A DNA stretch of 40,209 nt from a virus: positions 1 to 40,209 of the IMG/VR virus record IMGVR_UViG_3300027365_000030. One strand, given 5' to 3'. The notes beneath the pieces were generated by a model. It was not told the DNA's origin. It did not search any database and worked only from the letters and a program-made list of their open reading frames with translations. Position numbers and translations under genes: made by a program. Below, one piece after another: positions 29,784 through 36,531 of the stretch (position 1 is its first letter; every line of letters starts with the position of its first letter).

Positions 29784-31034
29784 ATGGCAACAACTAAACC
29801 GGATTATACATATAAGTGGGCGTCTGATGGAGATAAGATTGCTCCTTCGGAGGCAAAGATTCAAACAGGTTGGTCGCCTGAAATCCCACCCTATCAGTGG
29901 GAAAACTGGATTCAAAATCGTCAGGATGAGATGCTGGCTCATATCAATGAGCGTGGTATTCCTGAGTGGGACAACAAGACCGACTACATTGCGGGTAAAT
30001 CTTATGTACAAGGTAGCGATGGTCTTGTTTATAAATCTGTAGCTGCGTCTGGACCGACGAGCGTAGTGAGCAATCCCATAACAGACACTGCTCAAACTTA
30101 CTGGGTAAAAGCTTTTATTGAGAACGGTGCTTTAACTCTAGTATCTTCAAGTCGAAGTCTTACCCAAGCTAATATTGGGACGGTGCTGGTTAATGCAAGC
30201 TCTGCTTTAACAGTAACACTACCCTCCTCTTCTGGGTTGAAGGATAGTGAGTTTTTCCTACAGCGTAGGGATATAACCAGCAATCAAGTCATAATTGCAG
30301 CAAGCGGAACTGATAGTATCATGCTTGATACTGTTATAAATACGTCTGGTCAGGCCAGCACTGAGCTGCTGTTTGCGGGCGACTTCCTGCGGTTGCGCAG
30401 CGATGGTGCGGGGAAGTGGTGGTGTGTGGGGCAGGCGCAATTGCCGGGAAGTATTGCGAGCGGACTGATGGCATTTACGACCGCTGGATCACATGTCTTC
30501 ACCGTCCCAGCCGTACTGCGTAGCGGACGGCGGAAGCCGCATGTAACTGTCGTTGGTGGCGGTGGCGCAGGTGGACGAGGTAACACATCATCATCAAGGG
30601 GAGGTGGTGGTGGTGGGGGCGGGACCGCCATAGCCCTTGTCACTTTGGCAGGGGTTAGCTCTGTGTCAGTGACCGTTGGCCAAGGCGGCGCAGGCGCAGC
30701 TGGAGATGGTGGTAACGGGGGCACGAGTTCATTCGGCGTTTGGCTATCAGCCACTGGAGGCAGTGGCGGCACTCTCGCTGGTGGGGCCGCTGGCGTGGGC
30801 GTTGGCGGCGACCTAAATTTAAGAGGCCAGAGTGGTAGCGACTCCCCCGCCGCTGCATATGGCGGTGGCAGTGGTGACGGCGGCGGGAGCCATATGGGCG
30901 GAGGCGGACGGAGCGCAACTGAAGTAGATGCCGTTATCGATGGAGGCGCATATGGTGGTGGTGGTGGTGGAACTGACGGTGGGGATATCCGGGGTGGCCA
31001 CGGGGCCACGGGCGTAGTGATAGTGAGGTGGTGA
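29784..31034 (+). CDS. Tail fibre with glycine-rich receptor-binding C-terminus
   Basis: The product is 416 aa. Residues 1-55 (YKWASDGDKIAPSEAKIQTGWSPEIPPYQWENWIQNRQDEMLAHINERG) are a common N-terminal attachment domain of phage fibres. Residues about 60-110 have WDNKTDYIAGKSYVQGSDGLVYKSVAASG, a chitinase/carbohydrate-binding-like module. Residues about 250-416 are dominated by Gly runs (VVGGGGAGGRGN, GGGGGGGG) and end HGATGVVIVRW, an adhesin-type tip that sandwiches polyglycine helices. From about base 30350 the DNA becomes clearly GC-rich, unlike the first part of the gene, and stays so into the next gene: probable import of the receptor-binding end. Confidence 0.85.
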   Translation: MATTKPDYTYKWASDGDKIAPSEAKIQTGWSPEIPPYQWENWIQNRQDEMLAHINERGIPEWDNKTDYIAGKSYVQGSDGLVYKSVAASGPTSVVSNPITDTAQTYWVKAFIENGALTLVSSSRSLTQANIGTVLVNASSALTVTLPSSSGLKDSEFFLQRRDITSNQVIIAASGTDSIMLDTVINTSGQASTELLFAGDFLRLRSDGAGKWWCVGQAQLPGSIASGLMAFTTAGSHVFTVPAVLRSGRRKPHVTVVGGGGAGGRGNTSSSRGGGGGGGGTAIALVTLAGVSSVSVTVGQGGAGAAGDGGNGGTSSFGVWLSATGGSGGTLAGGAAGVGVGGDLNLRGQSGSDSPAAAYGGGSGDGGGSHMGGGGRSATEVDAVIDGGAYGGGGGGTDGGDIRGGHGATGVVIVRW

Positions 31035-31036
31035 GT

Positions 31037-31396
31037 ATGTGGGCACAGATCGAAAACGGCATCGTGGCCGAAATCACGGACATCGACCCCACAGGGCGCT
31101 TCCATCCGTTTTTGAAGTGGGTGGAGTGTAACTTTAGTGTAAAACAGGGTTGGAAATACGATGGGGACTCTTTTAGTGATAATATTCGTCTACCCACCTA
31201 TCAAGAAGAGTTGCAAATTCTGAACGCAGATTATCAAAAAGATGTTGATGCTTTCAACAAGGCATTCTCTCTTGCCATTCTGTTTGACGGGGTAACTGAA
31301 GAAGCTAAGAAAGCTTCAATCAGAGAACAATACAACAATCGCAAGCAAAAGTATGTTTCTGACATCGCAGCACTTAAGCTCAAGCATGGAGTATAA
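31037..31396 (+). CDS. Tail fibre assembly protein, probable
   Basis: The 119-aa product has ATG 31037 placed after GAGGTGGTGAG, part of which lies in the fibre stop region; GTG 31028 would add three residues. The first 40 residues (MWAQIENGIVAEITDIDPTGRFHPFLKWVEC) are typical of small proteins encoded after fibres in Pseudomonas phages and prophages, thought to help fibre folding. The last 70 residues (YQEELQILNADYQKDVDAFNKAF...YVSDIAALKLKHGV) are helical. GC content is high up to about 31110 and normal afterwards, so the gene itself is a mosaic of imported N-terminus and resident C-terminus. Confidence 0.7.
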   Translation: MWAQIENGIVAEITDIDPTGRFHPFLKWVECNFSVKQGWKYDGDSFSDNIRLPTYQEELQILNADYQKDVDAFNKAFSLAILFDGVTEEAKKASIREQYNNRKQKYVSDIAALKLKHGV

Positions 31397-31399
31397 AGT

Positions 31400-31564
31400 A
31401 TGAAATTTTGTCCTATTTGTGGGGATATCCTCTACCTCGTTCGTCACGAATCTCCAACCATTGGCGTTTATTGGATGTGGGAGTGCCCTGCACAAGATTG
31501 GTTTGAACCCACTGATCCGCCAGAAGAGGGGGATTCCTACCAAACTGTTGTGGACGCATCCTAA
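31400..31564 (+). CDS. Small zinc-ribbon-like protein (54 aa)
   Basis: MKFCPICGDILYL starts the 54-aa product: one CPIC knuckle, a later His (LVRHES) and a Cys (WECPAQDWF). These could make a small zinc site of the CxxC...H/C type. The tail is acidic (EPTDPPEEGDS). ATG 31400 lies three bases after the preceding stop codon, so translation is probably coupled. No family is recognised, and the function is unknown. Confidence 0.6.
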   Translation: MKFCPICGDILYLVRHESPTIGVYWMWECPAQDWFEPTDPPEEGDSYQTVVDAS

Positions 31565-31576
31565 AGGATAATGAAG

Positions 31577-32137
31577 ATGGTTTATATTAAGTGGTTTACT
31601 ATATTCTGTCTTTACGTCCTCATGCTTCCAACCCTTCTTGTAGTTCCCTTCATAATTGCTCTTATTTATAAAGAGGAAGAGTACAAAGACGATGGTAGCT
31701 ACACTTGGGGTTGGATTTGGGGGACGTATGACAACCCGCCACAAGGTGATGAAGGGTTTGTTGCAAAACGATCTTTCTTTCCAAACATCACAACTGGCCT
31801 CAAGGGCTACATAAACAGAGTCCAGTGGATGTGGCGAAACAAACTCTATGGGTTGGATAAGTATACATCACTGAAGTATAAACCATCTCTTAAGTTGCAA
31901 GTTAAAGGCAAGGAAGACATTTCTGACAAAGAAAAAGTGCCCGGTTGGTATTGGGTAAAAGCTTTTGATGGCAAGAAGCTGGTTGGTTTTGAATTATACT
32001 GCGTCCTGCCTTGGAGTGACACACGTAACCTTCGAGCAAGGCTTGGTTGGAAAATTCTAACTGACAAGTTTGAGAGATTTGGTTTTGCTCCTCATGTAAA
32101 TACTTTCAACCCTTTTGACGGGTATGGTGATGACTAA
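31577..32137 (+). CDS. Membrane-anchored, tryptophan-rich phage protein (relative of 3589)
   Basis: The 186-aa product has ATG 31577 eight bases after AGGA (31565-31568); ATG 31571 is only two bases after it. Residues about 4-30 form a membrane segment (IKWFTIFCLYVLMLPTLLVVPFIIALIY). Then come an acidic/Trp part (YTWGWIWGTYDNPPQGDEGF), a WMWRN box, VPGWYWVKAFDGKKLVGFELYCVLPW and RARLGWKI. The same plan appears in the protein at 3589-4230, so two diverged relatives lie at opposite ends of the window. It ends at the base before the endolysin start. A lysis-related or envelope role is possible from position only; I tentatively place it in a phage family of unknown function. Confidence 0.7.
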   Translation: MVYIKWFTIFCLYVLMLPTLLVVPFIIALIYKEEEYKDDGSYTWGWIWGTYDNPPQGDEGFVAKRSFFPNITTGLKGYINRVQWMWRNKLYGLDKYTSLKYKPSLKLQVKGKEDISDKEKVPGWYWVKAFDGKKLVGFELYCVLPWSDTRNLRARLGWKILTDKFERFGFAPHVNTFNPFDGYGDD

Positions 32138-32710
32138 ATGAAAGCAATCAAAAGTAAACTGATTGCAGCATTTATTGCAGCGGGGCTTAGTGCCCCGGCT
32201 GCTTTTGTTGCATATGATCTTACTTTGCCATCAGAGGGGTTAGTATTACAACCATATTCCGACCCTGTCGGGCTAAAGACGATTTGCGCAGGCCATCTTG
32301 TCCAGAAAGGTGAGAAAGTAAAACCCTCCTACACAGAAGAAGAGTGCATGGAAATCTATGCAAGTGATTGGAAGAAACACTTAAAGCAAATTGATAGTGC
32401 TGTTCGTGTTCCCTATGCTTCTGAATGGCAACGTCAAGCTTTGAATGATTTCACTTTCAACCTTGGCATCAACTCTGTCAAAGGCAGCACACTTCTCCGT
32501 CTTGTCAATCAAGGGAAACACAAAGAAGCTTGTGAGCAATTGACACGATGGGTTTATGCTGGCGGTAAAAAGCTCAAAGGTTTGGTGATCCGTAGAGACA
32601 AGACAATGTCTTATTGCCTTGGAGAGCTTACACCAGAGAAGCAGAAAGAATATAAAGAATTCTTGGAGCAATATAATGAAATTTCACGAAGATTGGAAAA
32701 AGATTCTTAA
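32138..32710 (+). CDS. SAR endolysin, GH24 lysozyme
   Basis: The 190-aa protein degrades peptidoglycan. Residues about 8-25 (LIAAFIAAGLSAPAAFVA) form a weakly hydrophobic signal-anchor-release segment, rich in Ala/Gly as in P21 R endolysin, so export by Sec without cleavage is likely. The catalytic triad is spaced as in T4/P21 lysozymes: Glu33, Asp42 and Thr48 (E-x8-D-x5-T). QRQALNDFTFNLGI and the C-terminal GLVIRRDKTMSYCL are other GH24 marks. Cys50 near the active site could take part in regulation by disulfide exchange, as in some SAR endolysins. The holin gene starts inside its 3' end. Confidence 0.92.
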   Translation: MKAIKSKLIAAFIAAGLSAPAAFVAYDLTLPSEGLVLQPYSDPVGLKTICAGHLVQKGEKVKPSYTEEECMEIYASDWKKHLKQIDSAVRVPYASEWQRQALNDFTFNLGINSVKGSTLLRLVNQGKHKEACEQLTRWVYAGGKKLKGLVIRRDKTMSYCLGELTPEKQKEYKEFLEQYNEISRRLEKDS

Positions 32711-32906
32711 AACTTACAGCTTTCTTTCTCTTGTAGCAAACTTGCTGATTGCTCTTAGTGTTTCTGGCTTAGCTGTATTGGGTGTTCTATCCTCTCAAGT
32801 GGCATTTGGAACTCTTGCTATCTCAGCATCTGTCCTTGGTCTTCTTGGTGCTATTGGTAGGTTGGTGGATCAATCTTACGACGATATGAGGGAAGAGGAT
32901 GAGTAG
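32676..32906 (+). CDS. Holin (two-TM)
   Basis: The 76-aa product starts at ATG 32676, after TGGAG, inside the endolysin gene (35-base overlap). It starts MKFHEDWKKILKTY. Two membrane segments are clear: FLSLVANLLIALSVSGLAVLG and VAFGTLAISASVLGLLGAIG. A charged tail DQSYDDMREEDE follows. Size, topology and position between SAR endolysin and Rz fit a pinholin or small class II holin that depolarises the membrane and frees the endolysin. A second start such as a dual antiholin form is not obvious. Confidence 0.85.
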   Translation: MKFHEDWKKILKTYSFLSLVANLLIALSVSGLAVLGVLSSQVAFGTLAISASVLGLLGAIGRLVDQSYDDMREEDE

Positions 32907-33300
32907 ATTATTTATCATAATCATAGTTGTTCTACTCTCCCTTACATCCTTGTTTGGTTATCTCTCCTACTCATTTTATAGCGATAAAGCAACGCTTAAA
33001 GCTGATGTGGATCGTTTAGTGAAAGCTAATGCAACGCTTGTTTCTGATGTAGAAAAGGCTACTAAATACTGTCTTATTGTTGATGAAATCAATAGAAAGA
33101 AGGACGAAGAACAGAAAGTCTTGGATGAGAAGAAAGAAGGGATTGTAAAGCAGATAGATGTTCTTGAACAGAAGCCAAAAGCTATCAAAAAGGAGACAGT
33201 GAATGAAACACAGTCTGATGAGGTGGACATTGACGCTCCTTTGCCTAATGAGCTTGTGGAGCTGCTCAACGAAGCCTATCGAGACGCAGTACAGAGATAG
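32899..33300 (+). CDS. Rz-like inner-membrane spanin
   Basis: The 133-aa protein overlaps the holin by eight bases. One N-terminal membrane anchor (LFIIIIVVLLSLTSLFGYLSYSF) is followed by a periplasmic coiled-coil region (LKADVDRLVKANATLVSDVEKA, RKKDEEQKVLDEKKEGIVKQIDVLEQ) and a Pro-containing tail (DAPLPNELVELLNEAY). This is the typical i-spanin build. The Rz1-like gene starts inside it in another frame. Together they fuse inner and outer membranes in the last step of lysis. Confidence 0.88.
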   Translation: MSRLFIIIIVVLLSLTSLFGYLSYSFYSDKATLKADVDRLVKANATLVSDVEKATKYCLIVDEINRKKDEEQKVLDEKKEGIVKQIDVLEQKPKAIKKETVNETQSDEVDIDAPLPNELVELLNEAYRDAVQR

Positions 33301-33481
33301 AGTGCATACAACGCCAGATAGTCTTCTTGTTGATCCTTGTGTAGCTAAAGAAGCTGGATGGTCTGTAAGGAGTTTATCAAAAGCCTATATTACCAACACC
33401 ATGTGTATAGGAAAGTATAGGCTTTTATTAGATAAACAGAGAAAATACAAAGACCAGATTCTAAACCTATATCAAAAATAG
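33203..33481 (+). CDS. Rz1-like outer-membrane spanin lipoprotein
   Basis: The 92-aa product starts within the Rz-like gene in the +1 relative frame. The signal peptide and lipobox are MRWTLTLLCLMSLWSC with Cys21, so it is processed by signal peptidase II and lipid-anchored in the outer membrane. About 40 residues after the lipobox the protein has an extended C-terminus, VRSLSKAYITNTMCIGKYRLLLDKQRKYKDQILNLYQK. It is longer than lambda Rz1. The same extension occurs a second time, diverged, at 34193-34318 beyond the inserted HNH gene. Its end overlaps the end of that HNH gene by ten bases, in convergent orientation. Confidence 0.87.
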   Translation: MKHSLMRWTLTLLCLMSLWSCSTKPIETQYRDRVHTTPDSLLVDPCVAKEAGWSVRSLSKAYITNTMCIGKYRLLLDKQRKYKDQILNLYQK

Positions 33482-34140
33482 AATCTAACAGTCTCTACAC
33501 GCTGTTGTAAGTCTTTTTCTATATTTGCTGCCACAGATAGTAAGTTTTCTGCTATCTTAATGTTAAAAGTTTGGCTCACAGATGGTTCAAACTCCCACCA
33601 CAATACATACTCACGAATAACTTCTACTTTTGCTAGTTGCCATGCGGCGTGTGCCTCCATTGCGGTAGCATACATACCCAAGTGTTTACGCGGCCCGCGT
33701 AAGGTTTGAACGGCTGCCCTGAAGGGTTTCTTAAGAAAATTTACCATGTCTTTCGAAATCTTGTCTTTAGACACACCAATTGGATATTCACCGCGAGCAG
33801 CCCCGCATGTCCCAAAGATACAGTTTATAGCATTTGGAACAAATGCGCAAGTCTGAGGACTATATTGAGTATTGTCTGGGTATAACAAGTCTTTATCCAA
33901 ACGCATACCTTGCCAGCGTTGGAGTTCCATCCAAGCTTTGAAGTTTGAGAATGTCAGCCATTCTTCACAAACTGTACAGTTTGAGTAGGTTGGTTGCTTT
34001 TGCTTAACCCTAGGACTGTAACACCTAGCAAGCATGTCAACCCAAGTGCGGTAAAATGGGCAGGTTTCTCTTTTACCGTTTACTAGGGGGTTTACTGGAT
34101 ATGCTGCATCATTCTTGCCCACATTTCGAACAAATTTCAT
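33472..34140 (-). CDS. HNH-family homing endonuclease inserted in the lysis region
   Basis: The 222-aa minus-strand product has AAGGAG before its ATG at 34140. It has the pattern CPFYRTWVDMLARCYS...PTYSNCTVCEEWLTFSNFKAWME...LDKDLLYPDNTQYSPQTCAFV, common to a family of free-standing phage HNH/AP2-associated nucleases. A basic C-terminal DNA-binding part with AHAAWQLAKVEVIREY follows. The enzyme at 35157-35780 is a close family member with the same blocks. It points against all neighbouring genes, has its own promoter (34197-34168), and is bracketed by two copies of the Rz1 C-terminus, so it is a recent insertion. Confidence 0.85.
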   Translation of the reverse strand: MKFVRNVGKNDAAYPVNPLVNGKRETCPFYRTWVDMLARCYSPRVKQKQPTYSNCTVCEEWLTFSNFKAWMELQRWQGMRLDKDLLYPDNTQYSPQTCAFVPNAINCIFGTCGAARGEYPIGVSKDKISKDMVNFLKKPFRAAVQTLRGPRKHLGMYATAMEAHAAWQLAKVEVIREYVLWWEFEPSVSQTFNIKIAENLLSVAANIEKDLQQRVETVRFYF

Positions 34141-34167
34141 TATGGCTCCTTATATTGTGAAAAGGTT

Positions 34168-34197
34168 ATACTATTTAAAAACATATAGCGTTGTCAA
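34168..34197 (-). promoter_or_regulatory. Minus-strand promoter of the HNH gene
   Basis: On the minus strand TTGACA (34197-34192) is a perfect -35 and TAGTAT (34173-34168) a fair -10, at 18-base spacing. The start would be near 34161, about 20 bases before the HNH ATG. The promoter overlaps the start of the Rz1-like remnant on the other strand. Confidence 0.55.
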
Positions 34198-34318
34198 GTC
34201 CTTTTTGGCTCGTGGCTACGTAGAAAACACTTCCTGTATTGCTAAATATAAATCCTTGCTTGAGAAGCAGAGGAAACACAAGCAGCAGATAATGGAGCTT
34301 TATGATGCCACACAATAA
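34193..34318 (+). pseudogene. Second, detached copy of the Rz1 C-terminus
   Basis: In the plus frame the 41 residues VKSFLARGYVENTSCIAKYKSLLEKQRKHKQQIMELYDATQ (split here at residue 20: VKSFLARGYVENTSCIAKYK then SLLEKQRKHKQQIMELYDAT) align with the Rz1 end VRSLSKAYITNTMCIGKYRL / LLDKQRKYKDQILNLYQK at roughly half of positions. There is no lipobox and no ribosome site; an ATG at 34142 lies in the HNH leader. It is best read as a displaced gene end left by the HNH insertion. It overlaps the start of the gene at 34302. Confidence 0.7.
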
Positions 34319-34631
34319 CCCCGATACAGCGGCAGTAATTGTCGATAGACGAATTAACACCTATTGGGAGAGGGCTGCGCTTGGTCTTATGGCTATCGTC
34401 ATGTCCCTTGTGGTGTGGAGTTTCCAAGAACAAGGAAAGCGTGTGGAAAACCTTGAAGCCAAAGTAATTGCAATGGACAAGGTGAAAGTTGATCGGGGTG
34501 ATCTGAAGGAAGTGGAAGAGCGCCTTAACTCCAAGATGGATGCTCTAAAGAGTGACATTATAGCGCGGCAGGATTTAATGCAGTCGAGCATCTTGTCAAG
34601 ATTGGATATGTACTTCAAACAAAAGCCGTAG
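34302..34631 (+). CDS. Single-pass membrane protein with coiled coil
   Basis: The 109-aa product has two adjacent ATGs (34302, 34305) following GGAG; the second has the better spacing. A membrane segment lies at residues about 26-42 (AALGLMAIVMSLVVWSF), followed by an extended charged coiled coil (GKRVENLEAKVIAMDKVKVDRGDLKEVEERLNSKMDALKSDI). The N-terminus starts inside the Rz1-like remnant. A type of small phage membrane protein with cytoplasmic N-terminus and long coiled coil is common after lysis genes, but I cannot assign a function. Antiholin or superinfection exclusion roles are possible. Confidence 0.62.
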   Translation: MMPHNNPDTAAVIVDRRINTYWERAALGLMAIVMSLVVWSFQEQGKRVENLEAKVIAMDKVKVDRGDLKEVEERLNSKMDALKSDIIARQDLMQSSILSRLDMYFKQKP

Positions 34632-35053
34632 TGGCGTGTAAGGGGACTCCCGTGGGGACGCTATTACAGAATGTTGTAAATTTTGTTTTTCTGCTCTTAG
34701 CTGTCACCTTACTGATTATCCTTTGGGGTAATACACAAGATAACGTAGCAGCCAATAATCTACTTGAACAGATTGAGATGGTGAGGGATGAGAATAGAAA
34801 AGTGATCGGGAACAACACCATCTTTCTTGAGAATAAAATCAACACCCTTGCTAAAGTTCAGAATGATTACCAATTCTCAACTTCAAGAAAGATTGAACTC
34901 TTAGAGAAGAGAGTGGATCAGATTGCGAAAGGAGAGCCTAAGCAGAGGTTGATTAACAATAACAATCTGCACAACTCCTTGACAATCAATGGAACGGATG
35001 TTCAAGTTAAGAAATCTGAGGCAACAAGTGAAACAAAGAGAGATGTGCAATAG
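34631..35053 (+). CDS. Single-pass membrane protein, last gene of the late block
   Basis: The 140-aa product starts at GTG 34631, which overlaps the previous stop codon (TAGTG), so it is coupled to the gene upstream. A strong membrane segment is at residues about 14-32 (VVNFVFLLLAVTLLIILWG). The remainder is a hydrophilic helical domain (LLEQIEMVRDENRKVIGNNTIFLENKINTLAKVQNDY, RKIELLEKRVDQIAKG) with an Asn-rich stretch (INNNNLHNSLTINGTD). It shares build but no clear sequence with the preceding gene, and the two may form a complex. The main terminator of the late block lies 50 bases after its stop codon. Confidence 0.6.
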   Translation: MACKGTPVGTLLQNVVNFVFLLLAVTLLIILWGNTQDNVAANNLLEQIEMVRDENRKVIGNNTIFLENKINTLAKVQNDYQFSTSRKIELLEKRVDQIAKGEPKQRLINNNNLHNSLTINGTDVQVKKSEATSETKRDVQ

Positions 35054-35102
35054 CTATCACATCTTTTAGAAACGACTATTAAAATAGAACAAGAATAAAT
35101 GT

Positions 35103-35141
35103 GCCCCGGCAGAACCTTAATTGGCTCCTCCGGGGCTTTTT
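35103..35141 (+). terminator. Terminator closing the late plus-strand block
   Basis: GCCCCGG (35103-35109) pairs perfectly with CCGGGGC (35130-35136) over a 20-base loop, followed by TTTTT. It lies between the convergent gene blocks ending at 35053 (plus) and 35157 (minus). The minus-strand side lacks a clean U-run, so it mainly serves the plus strand. Confidence 0.75.
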
Positions 35142-35156
35142 GTTGTCTACGATTTA

Positions 35157-35780
35157 TCACTCTTCAATCACATAGTTTTCGTAGCGTTCAATCAAAGCTT
35201 TAGCAACACGAGGGTCAGATTGTTCAGCAGCAAGAATTTTAGCTTGTTCAAGTTTAAAAGCAAGCCATGCTTTGTGAGCTTCGAGTTCTGTGTCGAAGAG
35301 TCCGAGATGTTTCTGCTTTCCTGATCCATCGCCACACAGCGCCTGAAATTTATTAACCCCTCTATGCCAGCAGACACCAATCATCAATCGCCCACGAGAA
35401 GCATTTCTTTCAGTTACGAACAAATTAACCTTCTTGTCCACAAAGACACAGGCACGGGGGCTGTATACTTCGTTACCTTGTAGCAACAGGTCTTTATCTA
35501 ATTGTTTTCCTTCCCAATCTTGCTTTTCCATCCAATGTTTAAAGTTTGAAAAGACAAGCCAGTCTTTACAGACAGAGCAGCCAATGTAGGTTGGATACTT
35601 TTCTTGCCACTTAGCGGAGTAGCACCGCCGAAGCATGTCTCTCCATTTACAGTAGAATGGACAAATCCACACAAGTTTCCGCTTTTGTTCACCGTTTTCA
35701 TAGTTGATCGTTTCACACTTTTCCACAGCATAATCTGCATCATTTATTCCAACACCATAGAGTAATTTCTTTTTCTTCAC
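35157..35780 (-). CDS. HNH-family homing endonuclease (relative of 33472)
   Basis: The 207-aa product starts at GTG 35780, six bases after AGGAGGT on the minus strand (the ribosome site within the 29-bp repeat). A longer frame reaching 35867 would overlap the upstream gene and lacks a site. The order of blocks matches the enzyme at 33472-34140: GVGINDADYAV, CPFYCKWRDMLRRCYS, PTYIGCSVCKDWLVFSNFKHWMEK, LDKDLLLQGNEVYSPRACVFV, then a C-terminal DNA-binding part (KQKHLGLFDTELEAHKAWLAFKLEQA) that recalls AP2-type tails. It lies last in the minus-strand block, directly after the GIY-YIG fusion gene. Confidence 0.85.
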   Translation of the reverse strand: MKKKKLLYGVGINDADYAVEKCETINYENGEQKRKLVWICPFYCKWRDMLRRCYSAKWQEKYPTYIGCSVCKDWLVFSNFKHWMEKQDWEGKQLDKDLLLQGNEVYSPRACVFVDKKVNLFVTERNASRGRLMIGVCWHRGVNKFQALCGDGSGKQKHLGLFDTELEAHKAWLAFKLEQAKILAAEQSDPRVAKALIERYENYVIEE

Positions 35781-35785
35781 AACAC

Positions 35786-35814
35786 ACCTCCTAAAATGGT
35801 AATCCTTCTTCGTC
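35786..35814 (-). repeat. 29-bp exact repeat, right copy (inverted partner at 1062-1090)
   Basis: Read on the minus strand it encodes DEEGLPF, the stop codon TAG of the GIY-YIG fusion gene and the AGGAGGT ribosome site of the next gene. It is identical to 1062-1090 on the plus strand, about 34.7 kb away. Confidence 0.9.
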
Positions 35815-36531
35815 ATTCCCTTGGTGGGGCCGAGGAGCCAAGGATTGAGATAGGATGCGAGTCCCAAACTCCTCTACAATACCGTGTTTATCCAAAACAC
35901 CAAATTGCAACTCTTCCATAATTCTATAAGTGTTGTACCTTTCGTTGAAAGTATTTTTGCTCTTAATCTCAAGGTAGCCACACTGCTTCAGAACTTGAAA
36001 GAGAGAGTGTACAGATTTCCTCACCGTAGCACAAGCCTTGGCTATATCTTCTTGTTTATCAAAATATTCCTCACCTCTTTCCTTGAAAAACTTGTAACGA
36101 TTTATAAAATATAACAACACCACCTTATTTGTATGGCTTATGCTGACGTAACTGCCATCCTTCAAGTTCTTTACGTGAGTCGCACGTATTACTGAATAAT
36201 AGCAAGGGAAGTGGGTGTCAACTTCCCGGTCATGCGGTACAGGCGCGTCGCCCACTATGAGAGACTTCACTTTCTCTTGTTTATGAAATCTGGCACTATA
36301 TCCACCACCTCTCGTGATATTATCTAAACTCAGACTTTGATCGGAGATACACTCCTTCTCCACCCTGTTTGCTTCTTCTACGTCCCAAGTCTCGTAGAAG
36401 ATATTCATGGTAATATCTTCGCCATAGTTTCTCTTATGATGACGAAGCCGCATCTCTGGGTTTTTAGTCAAGCCGATATAGAACACCTCTTTGTTTTCGA
36501 CTAACTGGTAAACATAGATAATTTTCTTCAC
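35791..36531 (-). CDS. GIY-YIG nuclease fused to winged-helix domain with SSB-like tail
   Basis: The 246-aa product starts at GTG 36531, after GAGGAAA. Residues 1-80 form a GIY-YIG nuclease domain: IIYVYQLVENKEVFYIGLTKNPEMRLRHHK carries the two Tyr motifs and the Arg helix, EANRVEKECI the Glu, and DNITRGGG the closing Asn. Residues about 105-190 align with the winged-helix protein at 588-1085 (FPCYYSVIRATHVKNLKDGS; NKVVLLYF..FF; FDKQEDIAKACATVRKSVHS; GYLEIKS). The protein ends GNDEEGLPF, the same SSB-like tip. So it appears to be a homing nuclease that has captured a replication/regulatory DNA-binding domain, or the reverse. The function of the fusion is unknown to me. Confidence 0.8.
   Translation of the reverse strand: MKKIIYVYQLVENKEVFYIGLTKNPEMRLRHHKRNYGEDITMNIFYETWDVEEANRVEKECISDQSLSLDNITRGGGYSARFHKQEKVKSLIVGDAPVPHDREVDTHFPCYYSVIRATHVKNLKDGSYVSISHTNKVVLLYFINRYKFFKERGEEYFDKQEDIAKACATVRKSVHSLFQVLKQCGYLEIKSKNTFNERYNTYRIMEELQFGVLDKHGIVEEFGTRILSQSLAPRPHQGNDEEGLPF

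Noticed and set aside
30350-31105. Long minus-strand open frame (251 codons) rich in Pro opposite the fibre gene
   Set aside because: It is the shadow of glycine-rich codons (GGN on plus reads as CCN-rich on minus). It has no ribosome site and lies opposite a well-supported fibre.
34142-34318. Functional second Rz1-like protein from ATG 34142
   Set aside because: No ribosome site, no signal peptide or lipobox, and the ATG lies within the leader of the opposite HNH gene. It is kept as a remnant.
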